A DNA stretch of 64,000 bases, from the NCBI RefSeq assembly GCF_042651965.1, contig NZ_JBHSDY010000003.1, forward strand, positions 347,659 to 411,658, given 5' to 3'. The notes under the pieces are model-generated. The model was not told the DNA's origin. It made no database searches and saw only the letters and a program-made list of their open reading frames with translations. This document shows positions 49,734 to 58,893 of this stretch, one piece after another. The stretch comes from Castellaniella hirudinis (lineage in GTDB: Bacteria > Pseudomonadota > Gammaproteobacteria > Burkholderiales > Burkholderiaceae_B). The position numbers and the translations under genes are program-made. The stretch's first letter is position 1. Every line of letters starts with the position of its first letter.

Positions 49734-50414
49734 ATGAGCGGTAGCTTCGATCCCATCAGTCTGGCGATCGCGCTGGCGCTGCTGGCGCTGCTGCCGCTGG
49801 CTGCCGTAATGACCACGTCCTTTCTGAAGCTGGCCGTGGTGTTCGCGTTGGTGCGCAATGCGCTGGGTGTGCAGCAGGTACCGCCCAATATGGCGCTCTA
49901 CGGCCTGGCCTTGATCTTGTCGGTGTATGTCATGGGGCCGGTGGTGATGCAGGTTGGAGACGAATTGCGCGCGGTCAGTGCGCCGACCAGTCAGTCGGCG
50001 GCCTCCGCGACGCGCGAGGATCCGGTCGGCGCCATGCTGAACGCCGTGACGCGCGGCACCGAGCCGCTGCGCGCTTTTATGCTGAAGAACAGCCGGGCGG
50101 AACAACGGGATTTCTTCGTGCGTACCGCCCGTCACTTGTGGGGCGAGACTCAGGCCCGTGATCTGCGTCAGGACAATATGATCGTGTTGATCCCGGCCTT
50201 TTTGGTGTCAGAACTGACGGCTGCGTTCCAGATCGGTTTTCTGCTGTATCTGCCCTTTGTCATCATTGATCTGATTGTCTCCAACATCCTGCTGGCGATG
50301 GGCATGATGATGGTGTCTCCGGTGACGATTTCCATGCCGCTCAAGCTCTTTCTGTTCGTCATGATTGACGGTTGGACGCGGCTGATCCAGGGCCTGGTCC
50401 TGTCTTATTCCTGA
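49734..50414 (+). CDS. sctR: T3SS export apparatus protein SctR
   Basis: The 226-residue membrane protein is the main subunit of the export-gate pore. It shows MTTSFLKLAVVFALVRNALGVQQVPPNMALYGLALILS at the N-terminus and LIPAFLVSELTAAFQIGFLLYLPFVIIDLIVSNILLAMGMMMVSP at the C-terminus. Both are diagnostic for SctR/FliP. GGGGAT precedes ATG. Confidence 0.97.
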   Translation: MSGSFDPISLAIALALLALLPLAAVMTTSFLKLAVVFALVRNALGVQQVPPNMALYGLALILSVYVMGPVVMQVGDELRAVSAPTSQSAASATREDPVGAMLNAVTRGTEPLRAFMLKNSRAEQRDFFVRTARHLWGETQARDLRQDNMIVLIPAFLVSELTAAFQIGFLLYLPFVIIDLIVSNILLAMGMMMVSPVTISMPLKLFLFVMIDGWTRLIQGLVLSYS

Positions 50415-50421
50415 GGCGCGC

Positions 50422-50688
50422 ATGGGCACCGTCGACATCGTTTCCTACATGACCCAGGCGCTCTACCTGACCCTGTGGTTGTCGCTGCCGCCGATTGCCG
50501 TGGCGGCCGTCGTGGGGACGTTGTTTTCGCTGTTCCAGGCGCTGACCCAGATCCAGGAACAGACCCTGTCTTTTGCGATCAAGCTGATTGCCGTGTTCAT
50601 CACTCTGTTGTTGACGGCGCGTTGGCTCAGCGGCGAACTATACAACTACGCCATTTCCGTGTTCGATCTGTTTTACAAGATCCATTGA
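50422..50688 (+). CDS. sctS: T3SS export apparatus protein SctS
   Basis: This 88-residue protein has two membrane helices. The family signature is TLWLSLPPIAVAAVVGTLFSLFQALTQIQEQTLSFAIKLIAVF. It forms the SctR5-S4-T1 gate. It lies seven bases after sctR. Confidence 0.96.
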   Translation: MGTVDIVSYMTQALYLTLWLSLPPIAVAAVVGTLFSLFQALTQIQEQTLSFAIKLIAVFITLLLTARWLSGELYNYAISVFDLFYKIH

Positions 50689-50700
50689 GGACGACACGAG

Positions 50701-51501
50701 ATGCTCAACGGTGCGGCCACTGCTGAAATCCATGTGTTCCTGGGGGCCTGGGCGTTGACGCAGCCTCGCCTCCTGGCCATGTGCAGCATGTTGCCCCTGT
50801 TCAACCGGCAACTGCTGCCGGGCCTGCTGCGCTACGGCATCTGCGCCGCCCTGGGTCTGGTGCTGGTTCCTATGCTGACGCCGCGCTATGGAGAACTGGA
50901 CCTGGGGACGATCGGTCTGATCTTGCTGGTCGCCAAGGAGGTTTTCGTTGGCTTGGTGCTGGGCTTTATGGTGGCGATCCCATTCTGGGTTTTCGAGGCA
51001 GTGGGCTTTGTCGTTGACAACCAGCGCGGGGCCAGTCTGGGCGCGGTCATCAATCCGGCCACGGGCAATGATTCTTCGCCGCTGGGCATTCTCTTTAACC
51101 AGGCGTTTCTGGTGTTCTTCCTGGTGGGAGGCGGCTTCACTCTGATGTTGACGCTGCTGTACGACAGCTTTCGCCTGTGGGATTTGTGGTCCTGGGCACC
51201 GACGCTGCGCGCCGACAGCATCCCGCTGATGCTCGACCAGCTCAGCCGCTTCATGCGGCTGGTGCTGCTGTTCGCCGCGCCAGCCATCGTGGCGATGTTC
51301 CTGGCCGAGCTCGGCCTGGCTCTGGTCAGCCGCTTTGCGCCGCAGTTGCAGGTGTTCTTCCTGGCCATGCCCATCAAGAGCGCGCTGGCGCTGCTGGTGC
51401 TGGTGCTGTACATGAGCACCCTGTTTGAATATGCCGGTGACACGGTGCGCGGGATTCCCGGCATTCTGCCTTTCCTCGACGATCAATGGAGACTGCCATG
51501 A
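50701..51501 (+). CDS. sctT: T3SS export apparatus protein SctT
   Basis: The 266-residue multi-spanning protein matches SctT/FliR (PRLLAMCSMLPLFNRQLLPGLLRYGICAALGLVL, FEAVGFVVDNQRGASLGAVINPATGNDSSPLGILFNQ). It caps the export gate as a single copy. Its stop overlaps the sctU start (ATGA). Confidence 0.96.
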   Translation: MLNGAATAEIHVFLGAWALTQPRLLAMCSMLPLFNRQLLPGLLRYGICAALGLVLVPMLTPRYGELDLGTIGLILLVAKEVFVGLVLGFMVAIPFWVFEAVGFVVDNQRGASLGAVINPATGNDSSPLGILFNQAFLVFFLVGGGFTLMLTLLYDSFRLWDLWSWAPTLRADSIPLMLDQLSRFMRLVLLFAAPAIVAMFLAELGLALVSRFAPQLQVFFLAMPIKSALALLVLVLYMSTLFEYAGDTVRGIPGILPFLDDQWRLP

Positions 51502-52541
51502 GCGGAGAGAAGACCGAACAGCCCAGCGCCAAGCGGCTGCGCGAATCCCGCGAGAAGGGCGATGTCGCGCACAGCAAGGACTTTACCCAGACCCTGCTGA
51601 TCCTGGCCTTGTTCGGTTATATGTTGGGCAACGCCTCGAACCTGATCGAATCGTTGGGGCGGATTTTGCTGGTGCCCTCGACCCTGACGGGCATGTCCTT
51701 TGAACTGGCGCTGAAAACCGCGCTGGAGGCGACGCTGCGCGAAGCCTTGACGCTGTTGCTGCCGTTCTTGTTGATTGTGCTGGGCGTGGGCATGTTCAGT
51801 GAGTTTCTGCAGGTCGGTATTGTGCTGGCCTTCAAGAAGCTGATTCCATCGGGGCAGAAACTCAATCCTGCCAGCAATCTCAAGAACATCTTTTCCAAAA
51901 AGAATCTGGTCGAGTTCCTGAAGTCAGCGATCAAGATCGCCTTTCTTTCTGTGCTGGTCACGATGGTGGTCAGCGACGCGTTGCCGCAGCTGATGTCGGT
52001 GCCCCACAGTGGCCTGGCCGGGCTGCAGACCGGGGTGGGGGGCATGTTGCGCACGCTGCTGGTCAACGTGGCCGTCGCCTACACCATCATTTCCCTGGCC
52101 GATTTTGTCTGGCAGCGTCTGCAGCATCGCAAGCAGCTGATGATGAGCAAGGAAGAGATCAAGCAGGAATACAAGGAAATGGAAGGCGATCCCCACATCA
52201 AGGGCAAGCGCAAGCATCTGCACCAGGAAATGGTCATGCAGGGCGCGGTCCAGAGCGCGCGCAAGGCGACGGTGGTGGTGACCAACCCGACGCACCTGGC
52301 GGTTGCTCTGTATTACGACCAGGACGAAACCCCGCTGCCGGTGGTGCTGGCCAAGGGCGAAGGCACACTGGCGATGGACATGATGCGTGCCGCGCGCGAG
52401 GCCGGGGTGCCCGTCATGCAGAACATTCCCCTGGCGCGGGCGTTGATGGCCGACGCCCAGCTTGATCAATACATCCCCAGCGAACTCATTGAACCTGTTG
52501 CCGAAGTGCTGCGTCTGGTGCGCAAGCTGGCGGCAGAATGA
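51498..52541 (+). CDS. sctU: T3SS autoprotease/switch protein SctU
   Basis: The 347-residue protein has an N-terminal SEKTEQPS-like start (MSGEKTEQPSAKRLRESREKGDVA), four membrane helices and a cytoplasmic autocleavage domain. The NPTH site is at residues 263-266, cleaved between Asn and Pro, which switches substrate class. ATG 51498 is fixed by the ATGA overlap with sctT and by the conserved N-terminus. Confidence 0.97.
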   Translation: MSGEKTEQPSAKRLRESREKGDVAHSKDFTQTLLILALFGYMLGNASNLIESLGRILLVPSTLTGMSFELALKTALEATLREALTLLLPFLLIVLGVGMFSEFLQVGIVLAFKKLIPSGQKLNPASNLKNIFSKKNLVEFLKSAIKIAFLSVLVTMVVSDALPQLMSVPHSGLAGLQTGVGGMLRTLLVNVAVAYTIISLADFVWQRLQHRKQLMMSKEEIKQEYKEMEGDPHIKGKRKHLHQEMVMQGAVQSARKATVVVTNPTHLAVALYYDQDETPLPVVLAKGEGTLAMDMMRAAREAGVPVMQNIPLARALMADAQLDQYIPSELIEPVAEVLRLVRKLAAE

Positions 52542-52554
52542 CCGGAGTAGAACG

Positions 52555-52953
52555 ATGAACGTCCCCTCCCATCCCCTGGTCGCCGACTACGCGGCCCGCC
52601 ACGGTATCCTCGACGCGGTCCGCAGCGACGGCCGCCTGACGGTCCTGATCGACGACAAGTATCGTGTGCATCTGCAGGGCGCCCGCAACGGCTGGCTGGT
52701 GATCAACGCACGGCTGTGTACCTTGCCGCCGGACGGCTTGGGGCGCGAACGTTTCTTGGCCGAAATCGGCCGACAGGCCGCCGGCATGCTGAGCAGCCAG
52801 GCCTCGGCCTGCGTGGTCGATCCCGACGAAGACGCGTTGTGGTTGCAGCAGATGGTACGGCCCGATACGGATGCCGTCGGCGTGGACGAAGCCGTGGGCG
52901 GCTTCGCCAACGCCCTGTCGTTCTGGACTGGCACGGCAAGGCGGGTCGCATGA
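52555..52953 (+). CDS. Small protein between sctU and sctC (BscW position), CesT-like
   Basis: The 132-residue protein (DYAARHGILDAVRSDGRLTVLIDDKYRVHLQG, WLVINARLCTLPPDGLGRERFLAEIGRQAAGML, DEDALWLQQMV) has the strand-helix pattern of class I T3SS chaperones. It lacks a signal peptide, so it is not a pilotin lipoprotein. Position between sctU and sctC equals bscW in Bordetella. Its stop overlaps the sctC start by one ATGA. Confidence 0.68.
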   Translation: MNVPSHPLVADYAARHGILDAVRSDGRLTVLIDDKYRVHLQGARNGWLVINARLCTLPPDGLGRERFLAEIGRQAAGMLSSQASACVVDPDEDALWLQQMVRPDTDAVGVDEAVGGFANALSFWTGTARRVA

Positions 52954-54920
52954 TTCGATCAGGACATCCCCAGAGGGCAAGCCGTGTGGCACGCAGAGGA
53001 AATACTTTGTTGAAACGTTGGATGCCAGCCTGCGCGCTGGCCTTGTGCCTGATGGGCACGACCGCCCGGGCCGCGCCCAATTGGCCGCTGGCGGCTTACA
53101 GTTATTACGCCGAGAACGAGAGCCTGCAAAGCGTGCTGCGGCAGTTTGCGGGCGGGTTCAGCCTGGCCCTGGAATTGGCGCCCGGTGTAAAGGGCACGGT
53201 CAACGGCAAGTTCAATACCGCGACCCCGACTGAATTCATGGACAAGCTGGGCGGGGTCTACGGATTCAACTGGTTTGTCTATTCGGGTACGTTGTTCGTC
53301 AGTCCGGCCAGTGCCATGGTCACTCAGTCCATCAGCGCCATGGGCAGTTCGATTACCGCATTGCGTGATGCGTTGATGGAATTGGGGGTGCTCGACCCGC
53401 GCTTCGGTTGGGGAGAACTGGCTGACCAGGGGATTGCGCTGATTTCGGGGCCGCCGGCTTACGTCAAACTGGTGCAGAAAATGGTGGCCGCATTGCCTTT
53501 GGGGGCGGGCGGGCAGCAGGTGGTGGTGTTCCGCCTGAAGCACGCTTCGGTCAATGACCGCACGGTCAGCTATCGTACGCAAAGCGTGGTCACCCCCGGC
53601 CTGGCGACGGTGCTGCGCAACCTGATCCTGGGTTCGGGATCGGGCGCCAACAACGAGACGCTGGCCGCCGTGGCCGCGCCGTTGCGCGAGAATCCGCCCG
53701 TGTTTTCCAGTGCGGATGACGATGCAGGCAAGGCGCCCGGTGCGGGCACGCCCGGCACCGCAGCACCAGAACCCAGGCGGCGTACGGGCGGGGGACTGCG
53801 GTTTCGTGAACCGACGGTTCAGGCCGATCCCCGCCTGAACGCGATCATCGTGCAGGACATCCCTGACCGCATCCCTATCTATCGACAGCTCATCGAGCAG
53901 CTGGATATGCCCAGCACCCTGATCGAAATCGAGGCCATGATCGTCGACGTGAATTCCGACAACGTCAGCGAACTGGGTGTCACCTGGGGTGCCAAGGCGG
54001 GAAATGCCACCTTCGGGTACAGCGATTTTGGCCTCAGCCCCAGCAATGGCCTGCCGGTGGACGCTGCGGCCTCGCTGGCCCCGGGTACCTTGGGGCTGTC
54101 TGTCACCAATGTGCTGGCAGCCCGTCTGCATGCACTGGAAACCAAGGGGGCGGCCAATATCCTGTCGCAGCCGTCGATCCTGACGGCCGACAATATGGGC
54201 GCCCTGATCGACCTGTCGGACACGTTCTACATCCAGACCATGGGCGAGCGTGTGGCCACTGTCACACCGGTTACGGTGGGCACGTCGCTGCGTGTGACGC
54301 CGCGCTACATTGAGGGCAGCGGCGACCGCCGCCGGGTCGAACTCACGGTCGATATCGAAGACGGCCGCATCCAGGACGAGCGCAAGATCGGCGATCTGCC
54401 CACGGTGCGCAAGAGCAGCATCAGCACGCTGGCCATCGTGGGCGACGGGCAGACTCTGCTGGTCGGCGGCTACAACAGCAGTCAGGACAGTCAGCAGGTC
54501 GACAAAGTACCCGGCTTGGGCGACATCCCGCTGCTGGGTGCGCTGTTCTCCAGCAAAAGCAAGACGACGCAGCGCCGCGAGCGCCTGTTCCTGCTGCGGC
54601 CGCGTGTGGTGTCGATCCAGGGCAATCCGGTGACGCCGCCGCGCCTGCAGTCCAGCGATACCGGCCCGGCCCTGAGCGCAACGTGGCCGGACAATGGCAA
54701 GCCCATGAGCGCCGGCGAATACCTCGACCTGATCCAGGGCCAGCAGACGCGGGTGCGATTCGACGCTGTGCGTGAAGCCTCCGTCAGCGGCCCGGTGCGG
54801 GTGGGGCCGTCCTTTGTCGAATCGAAGGCGCTGGGCGATGCCGATGTGCCGCGCGGGGGGGCTGCTGCGGTTGCCGGAGGGAGCGACGTGCATGTCGAAC
54901 TGCACCCGGTCAAGCAGTAG
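52950..54920 (+). CDS. sctC: T3SS outer-membrane secretin SctC
   Basis: The 656-residue secretin has a signal peptide (LKRWMPACALALCLMGTTARA), N0/N1/N3 periplasmic domains and a C-terminal secretin beta-barrel domain (TLIEIEAMIVDVNSDNVSELGVTWG, SQPSILTADNMGALIDLSDTFYI, LLVGGYNSSQDSQQVDKVPGLGDIPLLGALFSS). It forms the outer ring. An Ala/Gly/Pro insert around residues 240-275 interrupts the N3 region, as in relatives. GTG/ATG starts further in are possible; 52950 is chosen for the overlap with the preceding stop. Confidence 0.95.
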   Translation: MIRSGHPQRASRVARRGNTLLKRWMPACALALCLMGTTARAAPNWPLAAYSYYAENESLQSVLRQFAGGFSLALELAPGVKGTVNGKFNTATPTEFMDKLGGVYGFNWFVYSGTLFVSPASAMVTQSISAMGSSITALRDALMELGVLDPRFGWGELADQGIALISGPPAYVKLVQKMVAALPLGAGGQQVVVFRLKHASVNDRTVSYRTQSVVTPGLATVLRNLILGSGSGANNETLAAVAAPLRENPPVFSSADDDAGKAPGAGTPGTAAPEPRRRTGGGLRFREPTVQADPRLNAIIVQDIPDRIPIYRQLIEQLDMPSTLIEIEAMIVDVNSDNVSELGVTWGAKAGNATFGYSDFGLSPSNGLPVDAAASLAPGTLGLSVTNVLAARLHALETKGAANILSQPSILTADNMGALIDLSDTFYIQTMGERVATVTPVTVGTSLRVTPRYIEGSGDRRRVELTVDIEDGRIQDERKIGDLPTVRKSSISTLAIVGDGQTLLVGGYNSSQDSQQVDKVPGLGDIPLLGALFSSKSKTTQRRERLFLLRPRVVSIQGNPVTPPRLQSSDTGPALSATWPDNGKPMSAGEYLDLIQGQQTRVRFDAVREASVSGPVRVGPSFVESKALGDADVPRGGAAAVAGGSDVHVELHPVKQ

Positions 54921-54955
54921 AAAGAAAAGGGTCCCCAGGCCGTCCCAAGGTCAAA

Positions 54956-54982
54956 GGGAACGCTCCGTGCTGTGGTGTTACT
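54956..54982 (+). promoter_or_regulatory. Putative ECF-sigma promoter P5 of the third effector operon
   Basis: GGGAAC (54956-54961), a 15-bp spacer and GTTACTGAAGC (from 54977) are identical to P1 in both boxes and spacing. The spacers differ, so the match is not a simple duplication. The chaperone gene starts at 55037. Confidence 0.62.
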
Positions 54983-55036
54983 GAAGCGGGGTAGGGCGCG
55001 ACTCGCTTGTCGCGCCCGCAGACCGCGAGAGCACCC

Positions 55037-55510
55037 ATGGACGTATCCAGCCTGATTTCACTCTTCGGCCAGGAGGCCGGTGTCAACCTGACGCTGAGCG
55101 AGGCCGGCACGGCATCGCTGGCCTTTGAGTCGGGGTCGGTGCTGCACCTGGAACACGACCCGCAGGCTGACGCGCTGCATTGCTATGTGGTGCTGGGACA
55201 GGCGCCTGCCGATCCCATGCGACGTCACGACGTATTCCGGCGGATGCTGGCCGCCAATGCCTTCGGCCGCGATACCGACGGTGCGACGCTGGGGCTGGAC
55301 GAGGTCACGGGTGAACTGCTGCTGTCGCGCCGGCTCGACCTGTCGTACGCCGACACGGCCTGCCTGCGCGCCGCTGTCGAATCCATGGTGGCGGTGGCGG
55401 CGGACTGGCAAGGGCGCCTGAATGGGGCGGATCCGACCCCTGCGTCTGATGCCGCCGAGGGGATGTCCCCGTCGGGCGTGCTGCCGCCGGATTTTGGTCT
55501 GCGTGTCTGA
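55037..55510 (+). CDS. CesT-family effector chaperone
   Basis: The 157-residue acidic protein (LISLFGQEAGVNLTLSEAGTASLAFESG, LHCYVVLGQAPADPMRRHDVFRRMLAANAFGRDTDGATLGLDEVTGELLLSRRLDL, AVAADWQGRL) follows the class I chaperone pattern and is a paralogue of those at 24852 and 30478. ATG 55037 removes a short in-frame extension that would run back toward the promoter. It lies 29 bp before the 849-residue putative effector, its likely client. Confidence 0.78.
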   Translation: MDVSSLISLFGQEAGVNLTLSEAGTASLAFESGSVLHLEHDPQADALHCYVVLGQAPADPMRRHDVFRRMLAANAFGRDTDGATLGLDEVTGELLLSRRLDLSYADTACLRAAVESMVAVAADWQGRLNGADPTPASDAAEGMSPSGVLPPDFGLRV

Positions 55511-55539
55511 CACGCACGCTTGATCCCAAGGAGACTTTC

Positions 55540-58089
55540 ATGCCTGGTATTCAGAACCTCGGCCAGCCCGGTATCCAGAATCTGCAGCGTCAGCATTTAA
55601 ACGCCGGTCCGCTCGGCCAGGTCGGCAATCTGCGCTTCAAAGCCGAATCCGGCGCCACGCCGCGCGCGTCCGCCCCCAATGTGTTTCAGCGCTTCGGCCA
55701 GTTCATGTCGAAACTGGCGTTTTATGTCGGCGCCAGCCCCACGCAGCGGGCCCAGCAGTTCGTGCTGGATCAGGCGCGCGACAACAGCCGCCGCGTCGGC
55801 AACCTGCTGGGCAATCTGACGGCCTCGCCCAATGACCCGAAGGCCCGGTCAAAAATCGCCGAGGGGCTGGCCCGTTTGGGGGATCTGTCCGGCGGGGACC
55901 TGTCCAACCTGCCGGGCGGCAAGGAATCCCTCAAAACCTACCTGAGCGAGCTGGGTTTCAAGGATCTCGGCGCCTTGCGCAGCGGTGTGCTGGGCAATCC
56001 CGAGGCGCGTCAAGCCGTGATCGACCAGGTCGATCCGCCTCGTCTGCGTGCTCAGGCGGGCCAATTGCTGGATCAGATCGCCGCCGCGCTGGACCAGGCG
56101 TTGGCCGGTCAAGCGGTCCAGGAGCCGTTGGAGCAGGTCCGGACCCTGTTGGCGGGCAAGCCGGTGGATGGGCAGGCTCTGGACACCCAGTTGACCCGCC
56201 TGTCGGAAAATCTGGCCATGTTGGGCGGGGACAAGCTCGACACTTATTTGCAGACCTTGTCCGATGCCGATCTGAAGGCGCTGCAGGCGGTGCTGAATCC
56301 CGACAAACTAGGGGCCGCCAAGGCGTCGCTGACCCAGATCCGCAACCCGGACGTTCAGCCCCTGTCTCTTGAAGAAGCCCCGGATCTGCGGCACGAAACG
56401 TACGATCCTCAATTGATCCAGAGCGGCCGGATCCAGCAGGGCGAGACCCTGCTGGACCGCATCAGCGGGGCGTTGGACAAGGAAATCCAGGGGCGGATTG
56501 ATCAGGCGCTGCCAGATCTGCTCAGCGGTCTGGAGACCGCCGTTCAGAGCGGTGATCGTGCCGCCATCGCCAAGGCGCTGTTCAGCCTGAATCAGCAGGT
56601 CGATCACCTGAATCTGACTTATGGCGCTTTGCCGGTGGATACGGCGCGCGCCGTGCGCGAACAGGTCGTCCTGGCCATGGACGCGCTGCGCGACCCGGAA
56701 ACCAATCCTGATGGGCCGTTGACGCGGGATTCGCTCAAGCGCCTGGATGACGATACGCTGGGGCTGCTGCGGCGCAGCGGCGGGGCCTTGTCGGCCTTCG
56801 GCCTGAAGCTGAACCGCGAGGATGCCCGGGCCGAGGGCCTGTCGCGTGTCGAGGCGCTCAGCCGGCAGGTGGTCGAGGGCATGAGCGACATCCTGACGAC
56901 GCTGTCCAGCGAGACGCCGGACATGCCGGCGCTGATGCGGCAACTGCGCGACTTGTCCGAACTGGAACTGCAGCGCGGCCAGCAACTGGCCCGGCTGGGC
57001 CATTACGGCGACATGGCCAGCGTGGACGACCGCAAGGACATGGTCGTACAGGCCTTCCAGCAGGCGCTCGACTCGCTGGGCGATGAGCGCGACGAGGTCA
57101 GCGCGCGGGCGCGCCAGCATCTGGGCCTGCTGATCGGCATGGAGGATCAGTTCCATGGCGCGTCTTCCGGTCTGAGCCAGATCATGGATGGAGGCGATTT
57201 TGCGCGGGGCGGCACGGAAGCCCTGAAGCGGCTCGGCACCACCCAGCACATGCTGGGCGGCATCATCACGGCCCTGCACGGGACCATCACCGACGAAGCC
57301 GAGTCGGAAAAGCGCATTCCGTCCATCGACCCGCCTGGTTCGTTCCTGACCTCGCTGGTCGAACAATATGGCGTCCGCTTCGATCCCGAGACCTACGAAT
57401 CGACCCTGGTGCTGACCGACGGGGCCGGGGCCAAGCTGGCCCCGCATCTGGAAGAGCCCATCGATCCCACGCTCCATCCCACGCGCAAGGTCACCCTGCC
57501 GGTGCGCGGCACGGACACGGAATTCTCCGTCGGCTCATCCTTTTTCAAGGACGGCATCGAACGGACCAGCCTTTCGCTGTCGGTCCGGGGCGTCGATGTG
57601 GAGGGCGGCATGGTGCGTTCCACCTGGCCCCGCAGCGTGCCCGAAGGCCGGCGCGACGAAATCATGGGCGAGGCCCTGGATGCCCTGGTCAAGATCGCCG
57701 GGCCCGCTGCCGAGCCCCTGACGCGCCTGATGAACCAGCAGTTGGGGGCGGGCATCCTGAAAGGCCTGCAAGACATGGGCGTGGATTCGCCGTTCAAGCT
57801 GGAGGATGGTTCCGTGGTCATGCCGGTGGGCGCCGGGCGCTTTCATTTCGACATCGAAAAGACCGAGGACGGCGGTTTCCGCGTGGGGGCGACGATGACC
57901 ATTCCTATCCAGGACGCGGTCGGGCTCGACAAGGACGGCGTCGGTTTCCCGGTCGCCATGGACCCCGCGGCCAGTTGGGCTCAGGTGCGGGTGACGCTGG
58001 ATGTTTCGTCCGATGGTCTGCAGTTCCGCATGTCCGAACCGCCGCAGTTCCAGCACCATTTCGTACTGACGGAGCCGCGTCATGATTAA
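55540..58089 (+). CDS. Putative T3SS effector of unknown family, 849 residues
   Basis: No signal peptide or membrane segment is present. The N-terminal 30 residues repeat GIQNL (PGIQNLGQPGIQNL) and are polar, as in secretion signals. Residues 45-600 are mostly helical with Gln/Leu-rich repeats (e.g. LLDQIAAALDQALAGQAVQEPLEQVRTLL, LLDRISGALDKEIQGRIDQALPDLLSGLE). From about 640 to the end is a beta-rich domain (VTLPVRGTDTEFSVGSS, SLSLSVRGVDVEGG, FHFDIEKTEDGGFRVGATMTIPI). I recognise no catalytic motif. The effector call rests on the adjacent chaperone and the shared promoter. Confidence 0.62.
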   Translation: MPGIQNLGQPGIQNLQRQHLNAGPLGQVGNLRFKAESGATPRASAPNVFQRFGQFMSKLAFYVGASPTQRAQQFVLDQARDNSRRVGNLLGNLTASPNDPKARSKIAEGLARLGDLSGGDLSNLPGGKESLKTYLSELGFKDLGALRSGVLGNPEARQAVIDQVDPPRLRAQAGQLLDQIAAALDQALAGQAVQEPLEQVRTLLAGKPVDGQALDTQLTRLSENLAMLGGDKLDTYLQTLSDADLKALQAVLNPDKLGAAKASLTQIRNPDVQPLSLEEAPDLRHETYDPQLIQSGRIQQGETLLDRISGALDKEIQGRIDQALPDLLSGLETAVQSGDRAAIAKALFSLNQQVDHLNLTYGALPVDTARAVREQVVLAMDALRDPETNPDGPLTRDSLKRLDDDTLGLLRRSGGALSAFGLKLNREDARAEGLSRVEALSRQVVEGMSDILTTLSSETPDMPALMRQLRDLSELELQRGQQLARLGHYGDMASVDDRKDMVVQAFQQALDSLGDERDEVSARARQHLGLLIGMEDQFHGASSGLSQIMDGGDFARGGTEALKRLGTTQHMLGGIITALHGTITDEAESEKRIPSIDPPGSFLTSLVEQYGVRFDPETYESTLVLTDGAGAKLAPHLEEPIDPTLHPTRKVTLPVRGTDTEFSVGSSFFKDGIERTSLSLSVRGVDVEGGMVRSTWPRSVPEGRRDEIMGEALDALVKIAGPAAEPLTRLMNQQLGAGILKGLQDMGVDSPFKLEDGSVVMPVGAGRFHFDIEKTEDGGFRVGATMTIPIQDAVGLDKDGVGFPVAMDPAASWAQVRVTLDVSSDGLQFRMSEPPQFQHHFVLTEPRHD

Positions 58090-58110
58090 CGGCGCCCAGG
58101 CGCGGACCGG

Positions 58111-58710
58111 CTAGAAATTCAGCGGCAGGCCTTTCTGTTCGAGCCGGTCGCGCAGCGCGGCGCGTGCCCGTGACAGGCGGCTGCGGACCGTGCCGATCGG
58201 TACCGACAGCAGCGCGGCGGCTTCCTCGTAGGACAGATTGTCCATCCCCACCAGCAGCAGGATGCTGCGCATGCTTTCGGGCAGTTCGTCCAGGGATTCC
58301 TGCAGCAGGCGCATGGACTGGGACTGCGCGGCGGCTTCTTCGGGGGTGACGGATTCGGCCGCCAGATCGTCCAGGCCGCTGTCGCCGACGAAGTCGTAGC
58401 GGCGCTCGGGCGCGCGGGACAGGTGGTTGCGGATCAGATTCAGCGCGATGCCGTACAGCCAGGTCGAGAGCTGCGATTCGCCGCGAAAGGTCTGGTAGGA
58501 CCGGGCGGCCTCGGTGAAGGCCTGTTGGGCGATGTCCTCGGCTTCGCTGATGTTGCCGATGTGCCGGATGATGAAGCGTTGCAGGCGGCTGCTGTGTTCC
58601 TGGACCAGATCGCGAAACAGGCGTTCGTCCGAGGGGCTGGGCGGTTCGATGGGGGCTGCCTGGTGCGCGGTGTCCGGCGCGGTGCCGTCGGGATCGGGAG
58701 AGGGGTTCAT
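58111..58710 (-). CDS. btrS: ECF sigma factor, BtrS-like T3SS regulator
   Basis: The 199-residue sigma factor has region 2 (SEAEDIAQQAFTEAARSYQTFRGESQLSTWLYGIALNLIRNHLSRA) and region 4 (LPESMRSILLLVGMDNLSYEEAAALLSVPIGTVRSRLSRARAAL). An acidic, proline-rich 30-residue N-terminus precedes them. It lies between an effector gene and the BspR/BtrA-like gene, as expected for Bordetella btrS. I infer that it reads the GGAAC-N15/16-GTTACT promoters found here. Ribosome-binding site is weak (CCGCCTC before ATG). Confidence 0.85.
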   Translation of the reverse strand: MNPSPDPDGTAPDTAHQAAPIEPPSPSDERLFRDLVQEHSSRLQRFIIRHIGNISEAEDIAQQAFTEAARSYQTFRGESQLSTWLYGIALNLIRNHLSRAPERRYDFVGDSGLDDLAAESVTPEEAAAQSQSMRLLQESLDELPESMRSILLLVGMDNLSYEEAAALLSVPIGTVRSRLSRARAALRDRLEQKGLPLNF

Positions 58711-58749
58711 GAGGCGGGACGGAGTGCAAGGACGGCGCTGATCGGCACG

Positions 58750-58778
58750 ATTCTAGATCAGGTCATGGAGCCTTACAA
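58750..58778 (-). promoter_or_regulatory. Putative sigma-70 promoter of btrS
   Basis: On the minus strand TTGTAA (58778-58773), a 17-bp spacer and TAGAAT (58755-58750) form a good housekeeping promoter. The start would be near 58743, giving a leader of about 33 nt. Two tandem 18-bp repeats lie directly upstream of the -35. Confidence 0.5.
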
Positions 58779-58787
58779 GAAATTACC

Positions 58788-58823
58788 TTGGGTTGATCGT
58801 CCCGGTTGGGTTGATCGTCCCGG
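58788..58823. repeat. Two perfect tandem 18-bp repeats upstream of the btrS promoter
   Basis: TTGGGTTGATCGTCCCGG occurs at 58788-58805 and again at 58806-58823, head to tail. The array starts ten bases upstream of the predicted btrS -35 box, the usual place for activator binding. A GATC lies near the centre of each unit. Confidence 0.7.
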
Positions 58824-58893
58824 CCGGCCGGCGCGGCCGCGCGGTCCGGGCGTCGGCGGGCGCGGAGACGGCAGGCGGGCGGCGCATGGCGGG

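Noticed and set aside
52959..54905. Open frame of about 650 codons antisense to sctC
   Set aside because: The secretin on the other strand is certain; the reverse translation has no motif.
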